Counted from the first letter of the stretch, positions 7,928-15,542 are shown. The stretch: 32,249 nucleotides of DNA from Alphaproteobacteria bacterium (GCA_028866275.1 JAGWIK010000021.1:1-32249), one strand, 5' to 3'. Numbers and translations are program-made. The notes: a model not told the origin generated them from the letters alone.

Positions 7928-8338
7928 TCATGTGCTTTGCGTGATGATGGAAAAACGCGCGGCGGCGTGGGTGGTCAGCCCGTCGCTGTCCAGCGCGATG
8001 TCGCCGCTGTGAAATTCGCAGGACAGAAAAACCTGATCCGTCACGGTCAAGACGGCGCGATGCAGCGCGGCATACAAAGCGGCGAAAATAGCGCGCGCTT
8101 CCATGCCGCCGCGATAACGCGACCAGATGTCGAGCGTCACGATCTGTTCGAACCCGGTTTCGGTTTTGGCGTCGTGCGGCAGAATATGCGACGCGCCATA
8201 GGTGACATAGGGAAACGCCGCCCCCGGCGGGACATGGTCGTACAAAGCGGGCGTCGCGCCCAGCACGCCTTGCACGCCCGCGTCCGCGGCCAAGGCCGCG
8301 ATGACGGCCTGTTGCACGGCGAATAAAGCGTCGGTCAT
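7928..8338 (-). CDS. DUF3168 tail terminator (GTA gp8-like)
   Basis: A 136-aa protein of the DUF3168 family. The pattern includes ALFAVQQAVIAALAADAGV, a YDHVPPGAAFPYVTYG strand, and TLDIWSRYRGGMEAR before a C-terminal helix and strands. In GTAs and HK97-like phages this protein caps the tail tube where it joins the head. It overlaps the head closure gene by four bases (ATGA), fitting the standard order connector, closure, terminator. No tail tube gene follows, which is unusual. Confidence 0.88.
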   Translation of the reverse strand: MTDALFAVQQAVIAALAADAGVQGVLGATPALYDHVPPGAAFPYVTYGASHILPHDAKTETGFEQIVTLDIWSRYRGGMEARAIFAALYAALHRAVLTVTDQVFLSCEFHSGDIALDSDGLTTHAAARFSIITQST

Positions 8339-8664
8339 AAAGGCCCGCCTTCCTCGGCCAGAATGGTGATGAAATGGTCGCTTTCGTCGTTATTCATCAC
8401 GGCATGAATGTTGAAAGCGCGGGTGTTGTACAAAACCCGCATGTCGGACGTGATGGCGACGTCGCCGCGCCACCGCAGGGTGATTTTGTGCGTCACCCGT
8501 CCTTCCAGATGCGCGGCGGCAAAGGTTTCGCGGCCCGATACCGGCATGATATCGGCCCATACCGTCGCCAGCGTGACCCATGCCAGCGCATAGCCGCCCG
8601 CGCCGTCGGGCGTCGGCTGTTCCTGCTGGATGGAAATCTGTTTACGCATATCGCCGATTTTCAT
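8335..8664 (-). CDS. Phage head closure protein (SPP1 gp16 / GTA gp7-like)
   Basis: A 109-aa protein starting MKIGDMRKQISIQQ, with the typical DGAGGYALAWVTLATVWADI, SGRETFAAAH, the THKITLRWRGD strand and a C-terminal HFITILAEE segment. This is the head-tail adaptor or stopper family that seals the portal after packaging. The length is normal. It precedes the DUF3168 gene with a four-base overlap and follows the connector gene by 51 bases. Confidence 0.9.
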   Translation of the reverse strand: MKIGDMRKQISIQQEQPTPDGAGGYALAWVTLATVWADIMPVSGRETFAAAHLEGRVTHKITLRWRGDVAITSDMRVLYNTRAFNIHAVMNNDESDHFITILAEEGGPL

Positions 8665-8715
8665 TTTTTCTTGTCACCTTTTTAACTGCTTCGTCGCCGG
8701 ATGCGCGCGCCGCCA

Positions 8716-9387
8716 TTACGCGCCCGAATAGCGAATGCGATAGGGGTCGAGCAGGGCCTCGATCACCAACGGCACGGGCACGGCTGGCATAATGACCGTG
8801 CCGCCGCGCGCGCTGGGCGCGGTGGCGGCGTCGCCGCGATGTTCGTACCAATGCGCGACCAGTTGACGAATGGCGGTTTTGATGGGCTCCGGCACCGCCG
8901 TGCCGTCATCGCCGTATCCCGCGACATACTGGATGACGATGCCGTTGGTCAGGCGCGTCGGCACCGGCCATACCGCGCCCATTCTTAAAGCAAGCCGCCC
9001 CGGTTCGCGCACGGTATCGACGAAATAATTGCCGCTGTCCCATAGCGTGGCGTTGTCGCCGTCGTCGTAATAGGTGACCGAGGCGACGCTTTGCAGCGGC
9101 GCGCGCGGCAGGCTGATATAATTGACCTTGTCCAGCCCCGTGATCGGCCCTTGCCGCACGCCGTCCCACCATTTTTCCACGGCGCCGGGCCACAGGTCGA
9201 GCGCCATCTGCCATGTCTGGGTGATAAAGGCGCGGCCCGTATATTTTTCCGCCCATTGCCGCGCGCCGGTGATCAACGCCGTCACCAGCGTGTCGTCGGC
9301 CGTCGTGTCGATGCGCGCCTGTTGTTTGGCGTCGGCCAGCAGCACGGGTTCGGCGGCCGGCGGGGTGAGGAGAGCGAAAGATGTCAT
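8716..9387 (-). CDS. Phage head-tail connector (HK97 gp6-like, phiE125 gp8 family)
   Basis: A 223-aa protein. The N-terminal half has helices typical of gp6-like connectors (LLADAKQQARIDTTADDTLV, then ITGARQWAEKYTGRAFITQTW). The middle beta region has the conserved SVTYYDDGDNAT, and the helical C-terminus has IKTAIRQLVAHWYEHRGD. These proteins form a ring beneath the portal. The gene comes immediately after an intrinsic-terminator-like hairpin at 9410-9437, so its expression may depend on read-through. Confidence 0.9.
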   Translation of the reverse strand: MTSFALLTPPAAEPVLLADAKQQARIDTTADDTLVTALITGARQWAEKYTGRAFITQTWQMALDLWPGAVEKWWDGVRQGPITGLDKVNYISLPRAPLQSVASVTYYDDGDNATLWDSGNYFVDTVREPGRLALRMGAVWPVPTRLTNGIVIQYVAGYGDDGTAVPEPIKTAIRQLVAHWYEHRGDAATAPSARGGTVIMPAVPVPLVIEALLDPYRIRYSGA

Positions 9388-9409
9388 GAAAAAACCGGGT
9401 CAGGAAGAG

Positions 9410-9437
9410 AAAAAGGCCGGGGTGAAACCCGGCCTTT
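9410..9437 (-). terminator. Intrinsic terminator-like hairpin between virion protein and connector genes
   Basis: On the minus strand AAGGCCGGG pairs with CCCGGCCTT around a short loop and runs directly into five T's, the classic rho-independent layout. It lies inside the morphogenesis operon, after the small virion protein gene. It matches the hairpin at 11724-11745 in stem type. Confidence 0.7.
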
Positions 9438-9455
9438 GCCATATCGGCCGGCGCA

Positions 9456-9863
9456 TTATTGCGTCGGCGCGTTGCGCGGGTAGCCGGCGATGACATAGGC
9501 GGCGCTGGCCGCGCCCGATGTCGCGCCCGTCGTCGTCATGACGATTTGCAGGTAACGCAGGCTGCCGATATAGCCGATCTGCTGCACGCTGTTCGCGCCC
9601 GCGCTGCTGTTGACGGCGGACAGGTTGGCGGCGGCGTCGAGATCGGTGCCGTAGACGCACGGAACCCATGTCACGCCGTCCGCCGACTGGTTGACCGACG
9701 GCGTGTGCGTGCCGTCGGTATAGGCGCCGAACGCGACGGTTATGACGGCGCCGTCATAGCCGCGCAGATCGACAGTCGCGCCGGTGGCGGTGCCGTTGAC
9801 GCGTACGGCGGGGGGCAGGGATTGGGTCATCATCTGGTTACGAAGAAGGTCGCGGATAGCCAT
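9456..9863 (-). CDS. Small beta-rich virion protein, possible capsid decoration or fibre
   Basis: A 135-aa protein just downstream of the major capsid gene. After a short charged N-terminus it is Thr/Gly/Ala-rich with alternating strand-like segments (VDLRGYDGAVITVAFGAYTD, SADGVTWVPC, YLQIVMTTTG). This reads like the beta-sandwich small proteins found after capsid genes in many siphoviruses. An AGGAG lies eight bases before the ATG. A capsid-decorating role is inferred; no named family is recognised. A major tail protein is a possible alternative, but the position upstream of the connector argues against it. Confidence 0.65.
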   Translation of the reverse strand: MAIRDLLRNQMMTQSLPPAVRVNGTATGATVDLRGYDGAVITVAFGAYTDGTHTPSVNQSADGVTWVPCVYGTDLDAAANLSAVNSSAGANSVQQIGYIGSLRYLQIVMTTTGATSGAASAAYVIAGYPRNAPTQ

Positions 9864-9899
9864 GGAGATTGCTCCTGATAAAAAAGGGAAGAGGGTCGG

Positions 9900-11120
9900 T
9901 TACGATGCCGAGAAGCTCAGCAACTTGATCGCTTCGAAATTCACCACGTCGCCGCCGGTGCGTTTGGTGCAGCGGAACTTGATAAAGGGCGCGCCGGTAT
10001 AGGGGTCGCGCAGGATGCGCATGCCGATGCGGTCGACGATCGTATAGCCTTCCTTGAAGCTGCCGAACGCCAGCGAGAAGCTGCCGGCCGCAACCGCGGG
10101 CATGTCTTCGCCCAGCACGACCGGGAAGCCCAGCAACGTGGCGGGTTGTCCCTGTTGCAGCCCCGGCTGCCAGATATAGGCCTGCGTGGTGTTTTCCTTG
10201 AATTTGCGGATCATGTCGGCGACGGCGCGCGGCATGACCCATACCGCGTCGGGGTGGTAACCGACGCGCAATTGATGCATCAGGTCGAACAGGCAGTCGG
10301 CCGGATTGGACGACGCGAAGGCGCCCGCCGCGCCTGTGGCGACATATTGCAACACGCCCCATGGCCGCGTGGCGTCGGCGATAGGCTGGGCGGTATAAGT
10401 GGTGAATCCGCGCGGCATGCCGATGCCGTCGCCGACGACAAAGGCGTTGTTTTCGGCGCGCGAGAATTTGGCCGAGATTTTATTGATCAGCCATTCCTCG
10501 ACATTGATGAAGGCGTCGTCCAGCAGTTTCTGCGTCGCCTTGGGCTGCGCGTATAATTCATGCGCCGGGATGCGGATGCGGCCCAGAAGCCCTTCGTTGG
10601 TGTCGGCCGGCACGCCGAGTTCCGAAATCCATTGCGCCACGGGTTCGTTGGTGTCGCGCAGCATTTCGACGGCTTCGGTCGATATCGTCATCACGGTGGA
10701 AATCTGGCGCATCGGCGTGGTGTCGTATTGGCGCGTCACGATGCGGTCGGACAGTTCCGGCGGCACCATATATCCGCCTTCGGCGTTGTTGATGATTTCC
10801 AACGCTTTGGATTCATAGGCGGCCAGGGGGGATTCAAGCCCTTTGGCGACGTAATTCAGAAACGCGGTTTTATGCGCGCTGTCGCCGGCGGCCGCGCCGC
10901 CGTTCTTGCCGGGGCGGCGCAGCGCGGTTTTAAGGTTCGCGATGTCGTCTTGCAGCTTGTTGATGCTGCTGTCCATGCGGCCCAGCTGTTCGCTGTCCAG
11001 AACGTCGCCGCTGCCGCGCCGTTCGATGTCGGACAGGCGGCGGTCGTTGACGGATTTATACTCTTCGAATGCCCGGGCCAGCGTTTCGGTGGCCGAGCGC
11101 ACTTCGCTCATTTCGATCAT
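9900..11120 (-). CDS. HK97-fold major capsid protein (GTA gp5-like)
   Basis: A 406-aa capsid protein. Residues about 1-100 are helical and coiled-coil-like (ALRRP, SINKLQDDIANLK), matching the delta/scaffold domain that the prohead protease removes. The HK97 fold follows, with GGYMVPPELSDRI, VDNEPVAQW-type (DTNEPVAQWISELG), INVEEWLINKI, ENNAFVVGDG, a P-loop-like GMPRGFTTY and the C-terminal KFRCTKRTGGDVVNFEAIKLL. A Shine-Dalgarno AAGGAAA lies seven bases before the ATG. It follows the protease by 21 bases. It forms the icosahedral shell that holds the packaged DNA. Confidence 0.95.
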   Translation of the reverse strand: MIEMSEVRSATETLARAFEEYKSVNDRRLSDIERRGSGDVLDSEQLGRMDSSINKLQDDIANLKTALRRPGKNGGAAAGDSAHKTAFLNYVAKGLESPLAAYESKALEIINNAEGGYMVPPELSDRIVTRQYDTTPMRQISTVMTISTEAVEMLRDTNEPVAQWISELGVPADTNEGLLGRIRIPAHELYAQPKATQKLLDDAFINVEEWLINKISAKFSRAENNAFVVGDGIGMPRGFTTYTAQPIADATRPWGVLQYVATGAAGAFASSNPADCLFDLMHQLRVGYHPDAVWVMPRAVADMIRKFKENTTQAYIWQPGLQQGQPATLLGFPVVLGEDMPAVAAGSFSLAFGSFKEGYTIVDRIGMRILRDPYTGAPFIKFRCTKRTGGDVVNFEAIKLLSFSAS

Positions 11121-11141
11121 GTGGTTTCCTTTTGTTGGTGG

Positions 11142-11699
11142 TTATTTGTCGGTCAGGGCGCGCGCCGCGCGGTATAACCGGGCGGCGGCGTTTTTCAGAT
11201 CATCCTGTTGCCGGTTGTCGCCGGTTCCCGCTTTTTTGACTTCGCTGACGCGGGCCGCTTCGTTGGCGGGGAATGTCACCAGCGAGATTTCGAACAAATC
11301 GACATCGGTCAGCAGCCGCGCTTTTTTCGCGGCGTCGATGCGGCTCGACACCACGCGGTAGCCGATCGACAGGCCGGACAGCGCGCCGATTTTCAGAAGT
11401 TCGTAGGCTTCCGCGCCTTTTTGCGCGCGCAGGGCCAGCCGTCCTTCGACGCGCAGCCCGTTGGCATCTTCGGCGATCTGTTGCCAGATGCCGATGGGTT
11501 GCGTCGGGTCGTGCATCCACAGCAATGCGGGGGCGCGGCCCTGTTGACGCCATTTCGACAGGGTGCGGCGGAACGCGCCCGCCGCGACGATTTCATTTTG
11601 TTGATCGAGCTCGCCGAACACGCTGGCATAGCCCGTGAAAATCCCGTCGCCGCCCAATGTCTTGACATTGAGCGCGCAGGACATGTGTTTGATGTCCAT
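11142..11699 (-). CDS. HK97 family prohead protease (GTA gp4-like)
   Basis: A 185-aa serine protease that removes the capsid delta domain during maturation. The family marks are FTGYASVFGELDQQNEIVAAGAF-type start (residues 21-43), the catalytic His in LLWMHDPTQPIG (H63), the catalytic Ser in GALSGLSIGY (S111) and the acidic strand DLFEISLVTFPANEAA (E137). Length is typical. It lies directly upstream of the capsid gene and directly downstream of an intrinsic-terminator-like hairpin. Confidence 0.95.
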   Translation of the reverse strand: MDIKHMSCALNVKTLGGDGIFTGYASVFGELDQQNEIVAAGAFRRTLSKWRQQGRAPALLWMHDPTQPIGIWQQIAEDANGLRVEGRLALRAQKGAEAYELLKIGALSGLSIGYRVVSSRIDAAKKARLLTDVDLFEISLVTFPANEAARVSEVKKAGTGDNRQQDDLKNAAARLYRAARALTDK

Positions 11700-11723
11700 G
11701 TCGTTCCTGTTTTTATGGATATG

Positions 11724-11745
11724 AAAAAGGCCGGTCGCCCGGCCT
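11724..11745 (-). terminator. Intrinsic terminator-like hairpin after the immunity-like gene
   Basis: On the minus strand AGGCCGG pairs with CCGGCCT around a four-base loop, followed by a run of T's. It closes the portal plus immunity-like unit and separates it from the protease-capsid genes. It uses the same stem sequence as the hairpin at 9410-9437. Confidence 0.7.
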
Positions 11746-11761
11746 GTTGGTGGTTTATCGG

Positions 11762-12115
11762 TCAGACGGTTATCGTTTTTCCATCGAAGGAAAGATGATA
11801 GGATTCGTAACCGTCAGGCGAGGCCACGCATTCAATTTGTCCCGCATCGCCAAAAGACAGAAGCAGGGAATTGGTTGCGGTGCTGGCGGCATGTTCGATC
11901 CGCCGTCCGATCAACTGCATGATGTCGGCTTGCCGAACGGGCGGTGAAAGCATCTGGGCGGTTTTCCCGGGCTGCGTATAGCGCAATGAGGATTCCACAA
12001 TAACGGATGCGCGCTTTTCGAAATGCAGGCTGATCTGATTGATGTTAAAGCAAATCATTTCCAGCGTACTGCCATTCAGCAGCGACAGGTCAACATCTTT
12101 TGGAAAACTGTACAT
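11762..12115 (-). CDS. Small immunity-like protein (DUF6188-type layout)
   Basis: A 117-aa protein with no role in normal head assembly. The layout is an N-terminal strand, then LEMICFNINQISLHFEK and a RASVIVESSLRY strand, a middle LIGRRIEH, and a C-terminal LLLSFGDAGQIEC..YESYHLSFDGKTITV. The 'YESY...G..I.V' ending recalls small proteins (DUF6188-like) that often serve as immunity proteins for polymorphic toxins. That family call is from memory of the pattern and is tentative. Base composition is visibly more AT-rich than the neighbours. It starts five bases after the portal stop with an AGGA site, and a terminator follows, so it is paired with the portal gene. The likely job is protecting the host from the portal's C-terminal tip. 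Confidence 0.6.
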   Translation of the reverse strand: MYSFPKDVDLSLLNGSTLEMICFNINQISLHFEKRASVIVESSLRYTQPGKTAQMLSPPVRQADIMQLIGRRIEHAASTATNSLLLSFGDAGQIECVASPDGYESYHLSFDGKTITV

Positions 12116-12120
12116 GGCCG

Positions 12121-13839
12121 TTATCCTGTGAGCGCCCCGGACGGAAATGGAATATGGGTTTCCGGCCGCGTGCCTGGTTTCATTGTTGACGGGTTAATGG
12201 GCTGCCATCCGCCATTATCCATAGGTTTTTCAAGTTTCCAATAGCCATTCGGATACTGTTCGGTTGGATCCATTTTTCGCACCCTCCACCCATCTGGAAT
12301 ATCGGTAGGCGGCTCTTGAGGCGGATTTGTCGGTTGCGCGAAGTTCGGTGAGGGTTTGGGCGCGCCAACCTCCGGCTCTTCCATCGGCGGCGGCAATTCT
12401 TCGATTGGCGGGATTTCCTGTACAAGCCGGTCGCCGGGGCCGAAGGTGAATTGTCCATTTGTCGGGTCGCGGTAAGGGTTGAATTTGACGTTAAAAAAAG
12501 CGGCGGGATGTCCAGCCTCCTTATGCGGGCCGTCGAGTCCGTCGTCGGCCGCGCTGTTTTCGTCGCCGTCGTTTTCGCCGCCGGTGTTGATGCCGCCGGT
12601 GTTGATGCCGCCCGGACTATCGCCGCCCGGTATCGGGCCGTAGCCCGCCGCCTGGCGTTTTTCATTGGGTGTCAGGAAGGTGGCGTTTTGCAATTTGTCC
12701 CATTGTGCCTGTCGTTTGTCGGTCAGGGCCGGGATTGCGTCGGGGTCGAAGTCGAGTTCGGGAATGCCGTCGCGGGTTTCGAACATCGGGCTTAGCCAGT
12801 GATCGACGCCCGCGATGATGCGGGTGACAAGCGGCAGCGCGGTTTCTTCGTAAAAAGCGAGGCGCGCCTGTTCGACATTGGCGTAAGTCTGCGCGTCGGG
12901 AATGCCGATCAGCTGCGCCGGAATGCCGAAAGCCAGCGCGATGTCGCGCGCCGCCGCGGAGCGCCCCGCCAGCCAGTCCATGTCTTTGGGGCTGAGGCTC
13001 ATTTCGCGCCAGTCCAGCCCGCCTTCGAGGATAAGGGGGCGTCCGGCGTTGCGGTCGCCCTGATACAGCATGCCCATTTCTTCGCGCAGCCGTTGCATCT
13101 GGTCGTCGGACAGGGTCGAAGGCCCGCCGTCTTTGGGCGCGTAAATCAACGCGCCGGACGGCCGCGCGCCCTGATTGAGCAGCGCCTGATTCCAAGCACC
13201 CGCGGCGTTGTGCTGGTCGATGGATAGCAAGGCCGCTTCCATCGGGGCGAGCCCGTACCAGTCGTCGAGCGGGTTGAAGGTTTTCAGATGCAAAATGTCG
13301 CAATCGCCGGTGACGGGGTCGGCGTTCCATGTCGTGGTCTGGCCGTTGACGCTGTATTGATAGGCTTGCGGCATGCCGCTGGGCCCCGGCACGATTTTCA
13401 TGCGGTCGGGGCGCAGGCTGTACAGTTCGATGGGCGCGGCATCGTCGCGCGGGCGGATGGCTTCGATATAGGCGTTGCCGGAAATCTGCAGATTGGCGTA
13501 GATATTTTCCATAAAACTGACGCCGTCCTGCAACGGGTTGGGATGCGCCAGCAGGTCGAGCAGCGGGTGCGTGTCGATTTCGTGCCCGTGCGCGTCGTAT
13601 AAAAGCCACGGCACGGCGGCGCAGGCTGTCGCGATATGCATGACGCAGCGATAGGCGACGCTGTTTTTGCGGAAACCCTCTTCGGCCAGATTGACGGATT
13701 TGCGCGGCGTCCATTGCGGCTGGCCGACATGGCTCCATGCGATCATGGGGCTGGCGCGGCTGGCTTTTTGCGCAGGCTGGCCTTGCGCAGCGGTTGATTT
13801 CGGGCGCAGGAAGGATTTCATGAGTCGGGGGAGTCTCAT
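12121..13839 (-). CDS. Phage portal protein with toxin-like C-terminal extension
   Basis: A 572-aa protein. Residues about 30-405 are a HK97/lambda-type portal: [84 protein letters not shown] and the ending [20 protein letters not shown] usual portal would end here. It continues with a GGINT repeat and acidic linker (406-450), then [16 protein letters not shown] (454-469), a Pro-rich stalk (476-513) and a 59-aa terminal module (514-572; [20 protein letters not shown]). The second half is less GC-rich. This resembles the pre-toxin motif and tip of polymorphic toxins. The activity of the tip cannot be named. Confidence 0.88.
   Translation of the reverse strand: MRLPRLMKSFLRPKSTAAQGQPAQKASRASPMIAWSHVGQPQWTPRKSVNLAEEGFRKNSVAYRCVMHIATACAAVPWLLYDAHGHEIDTHPLLDLLAHPNPLQDGVSFMENIYANLQISGNAYIEAIRPRDDAAPIELYSLRPDRMKIVPGPSGMPQAYQYSVNGQTTTWNADPVTGDCDILHLKTFNPLDDWYGLAPMEAALLSIDQHNAAGAWNQALLNQGARPSGALIYAPKDGGPSTLSDDQMQRLREEMGMLYQGDRNAGRPLILEGGLDWREMSLSPKDMDWLAGRSAAARDIALAFGIPAQLIGIPDAQTYANVEQARLAFYEETALPLVTRIIAGVDHWLSPMFETRDGIPELDFDPDAIPALTDKRQAQWDKLQNATFLTPNEKRQAAGYGPIPGGDSPGGINTGGINTGGENDGDENSAADDGLDGPHKEAGHPAAFFNVKFNPYRDPTNGQFTFGPGDRLVQEIPPIEELPPPMEEPEVGAPKPSPNFAQPTNPPQEPPTDIPDGWRVRKMDPTEQYPNGYWKLEKPMDNGGWQPINPSTMKPGTRPETHIPFPSGALTG
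12577..12606. repeat. Two tandem 15-bp repeats in the portal linker
   Basis: Two exact 15-bp copies, followed by a partial third, encode GGINT repeats on the minus strand. They mark the boundary between the portal core and its C-terminal extension. Confidence 0.8.
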
Positions 13840-13872
13840 GCGGGCGGCCTTTGTTGTGACGGGGTAACGGTA

Positions 13873-15201
13873 TTATAAGCTGCGGATGCGCGGTTCGCCG
13901 CGCGGTGTTTCGGAAAGGTCGGTGAGCGCCCAGACCAGCGCGTCGACGCGGTCGGGCGATTTTTCCATGTGGCCGCTGGCGGTAAAACGGCACATCTGGT
14001 CTTCGAGAAGCGGCAACGGCCCGACATGGCGCACGCGCCGTTGTTCGTAAAGCGCGGCGACGGGCAGGGCGCGGTCGACCTTGTTGCGCAAGGCCCGCAC
14101 GGGTTTGAACAGGATATGCGGCGCTTTATGGCGCAGGATTTTTTCGACCAGATCGCCGCCGGCGTTGGTTTCGGCCACGATCATGTGCGCATCCATGTCG
14201 GTGTACAGCATCACCGCGCGTTCGGCCCATGCGTCGGGCGTGTATTTGCCCGACCAGTCGGACAGCACGTATATCAGCCCGTCCGCGCCGCGTCCGGCGG
14301 CGATGATGCCGGTTTCGTCGCTGCCCGACCCGCTGGACAAAGCGGGGTCGATGGCCACCACGATGCGGCGCAGGTCGGGGGCCGTGTCGACGCGCAATGT
14401 GTCAAGCTGGGCATGGTTCCACAACGCGCCGTCGGTGTCGGTCAGAAGTTCGGCGTCGAGTTCCTGCCGGCCCAGCCTTGTGCCCGCGTAACGTTCCGTT
14501 AATTGGCGCATGACATGGGGCGACAGGTTTTCGGCATTGTCTTTAGTACGGCCGTGGGTCAGGTGGACGTCGTCGTTTTTGCGTTTGAATAAATCGCGCA
14601 GCATTTCAGTGTTCCTTGGCGTTGTCGTGACAATGACGCGCGGGCTGTCGCCCAGGCGCAGCCCGAACCAGAGTTGGTCAAAAACCTCGCGGCCGCCGTC
14701 CGGCCCCGGCCACGCGCCGACTTCGTCGCACCACGCGCGGTGATGTTGCGGGCCGCGCAGCCTTTCGGGCCGGTCGGCGGAAAATAATTTGAACCGGCTG
14801 CCGTTGGTCAGCAGCAATTCACCCATCGACCGGTTCCATTTCGCGACGCAGGACGGCGGCAGCGCGCGTAACAATCCGCTTTCGCCCTCGACGCAGGTGT
14901 CGCGCGCGTCGGCATAGGTCGGCGCCACGATGGCGACGCGCACATTATTGTGCCACAGCGCGTAATACGCGACGTCCTCGGCCCCCGTGCGCGTTTTGCC
15001 CCAGCCGCGCCCCGCCAGAATCAGCCAGATGCGCCAGTCATTCCCCGGCGGCGTGATCTGTTGCGGGCGCGCCGCTTTCAGCCAGCGCATCCGGTTCACA
15101 AAGGCCTGCAAGCCGGACAGCGGCAAATTCGGCAAGCAGGCCGCGCGCGTCGTCCAGCGCGGCGCGTCGTTCGTCGGCTTCGCGGCGTCGGGTTTCGTCA
15201 T
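13873..15201 (-). CDS. Phage terminase large subunit (GTA gp2-like)
   Basis: A 442-aa DNA-packaging motor. The ATPase domain has Walker A AGRGWGKT (63-70), Walker B RAWCDE (D159, E160) and a coupling motif VTTTPR (191-196). The RNase H-like nuclease domain has D285 in VAIDPALS, E344 in VAETNAGGD and D417/D420 near DRVDALVWAL. All expected catalytic acids are present, so it should be active. A weak GAAAGAAG site precedes the ATG at 15201, which overlaps the small terminase-like gene by 134-164 bases depending on its end; a later ATG at 15090 is an alternative because homology begins around there. Confidence 0.93.
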   Translation of the reverse strand: MTKPDAAKPTNDAPRWTTRAACLPNLPLSGLQAFVNRMRWLKAARPQQITPPGNDWRIWLILAGRGWGKTRTGAEDVAYYALWHNNVRVAIVAPTYADARDTCVEGESGLLRALPPSCVAKWNRSMGELLLTNGSRFKLFSADRPERLRGPQHHRAWCDEVGAWPGPDGGREVFDQLWFGLRLGDSPRVIVTTTPRNTEMLRDLFKRKNDDVHLTHGRTKDNAENLSPHVMRQLTERYAGTRLGRQELDAELLTDTDGALWNHAQLDTLRVDTAPDLRRIVVAIDPALSSGSGSDETGIIAAGRGADGLIYVLSDWSGKYTPDAWAERAVMLYTDMDAHMIVAETNAGGDLVEKILRHKAPHILFKPVRALRNKVDRALPVAALYEQRRVRHVGPLPLLEDQMCRFTASGHMEKSPDRVDALVWALTDLSETPRGEPRIRSL

Positions 15202-15334
15202 CTTCTTTCGGGGCGAGGCGTTCGAGCAGGATTTTGGCGGCCTGAATCCGCGACGTGTCGCTGTCGCTGGATTGCATAACGAGATTGAGCGTCGCCAGAA
15301 TGGTGGCGGTGTCCGGTGTTTCGAGGTCTGTCAT
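15038..15334 (-). CDS. Small terminase-like / DNA-packaging protein
   Basis: A 98-aa helical, charged protein upstream of the large terminase, where the small subunit normally sits. The middle (about 25-65; SRIQAAKILLERLAPKEDDE, then RRREADERRAALDDARGLLAEF) resembles short proteins ahead of terminase genes in alphaproteobacterial prophages. The ATG at 15334 is preferred over a TTG at 15358; neither has a strong Shine-Dalgarno. Its 3' end overlaps the large terminase in another frame. A promoter lies 40 bases upstream. Function is inferred from position. Confidence 0.6.
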   Translation of the reverse strand: MTDLETPDTATILATLNLVMQSSDSDTSRIQAAKILLERLAPKEDDETRRREADERRAALDDARGLLAEFAAVRLAGLCEPDALAESGAPATDHAAGE

Positions 15335-15373
15335 TCGGGAAATTCGTTCGGGACGCAATGCGCCGTGGCACTG

Positions 15374-15402
15374 TCAATACTACGGGGCGCGGGGCAAGTC
15401 AA
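15374..15402 (-). promoter_or_regulatory. Sigma70-like promoter for the phage morphogenesis operon
   Basis: Reading on the minus strand, TTGACT (15402-15397) and TATTGA (15379-15374) are separated by exactly 17 bases, in a short AT-richer stretch. It is placed about 40 bases before the small terminase start, upstream of about 15 kb of co-directed genes. Confidence 0.5.
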
Positions 15403-15426
15403 GGGAAAAATCACATTCGTGGTGAG

Positions 15427-15439
15427 AAATATCATATTT
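15427..15439. promoter_or_regulatory. AT-rich palindrome upstream of the phage promoter, candidate operator or UP element
   Basis: AAATAT-C-ATATTT is a perfect palindrome around a single base, in an otherwise very GC-rich region. It lies 25 bases upstream of the predicted -35 box. Regulator binding is a guess; no repressor gene is in the window. Confidence 0.35.
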
Positions 15440-15473
15440 TGTGGCGGGGGTGCGGAAGGGGGTGTGCGGAAGG

Positions 15474-15500
15474 CTGGATTCCGGTTTGCGCCGGAATGAT
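15474..15500. repeat. REP-like palindrome (variant copy)
   Basis: An ATTCCGG...CCGGAAT stem around a TTTGCG loop. It is a diverged copy of the units at 15922 and 17151. It lies in the 301-bp stretch 15335-15635, which also holds the phage promoter, the AT-rich palindrome and a CtrA-type box but no gene. Confidence 0.7.
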
Positions 15501-15527
15501 GGTTCTTCTGGCGATGGGGTTTGTTTT

Positions 15528-15542
15528 TTAACCGCTTGTTAA
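15528..15542. promoter_or_regulatory. ctrA box: CtrA-type box TTAA-N7-TTAA
   Basis: A perfect TTAA-N7-TTAA match lies 94 bases upstream of the ATG at 15636. CtrA, the alphaproteobacterial cell-cycle and motility regulator, recognises this pattern, and TTAA is rare in DNA this GC-rich. Confidence 0.5.

Noticed and set aside
12662-13993. A 443-codon minus-strand frame overlapping the portal gene
   Set aside because: The portal frame carries the family motifs; this frame is Arg/Ala-rich shadow sequence.
61-15334. Calling the cluster a true gene transfer agent
   Set aside because: Gene order and families are GTA-like, but the tube and tape measure genes are missing, the tail tip lacks the TIM barrel and the left boundary is outside the window, so the evidence does not separate it from a prophage.
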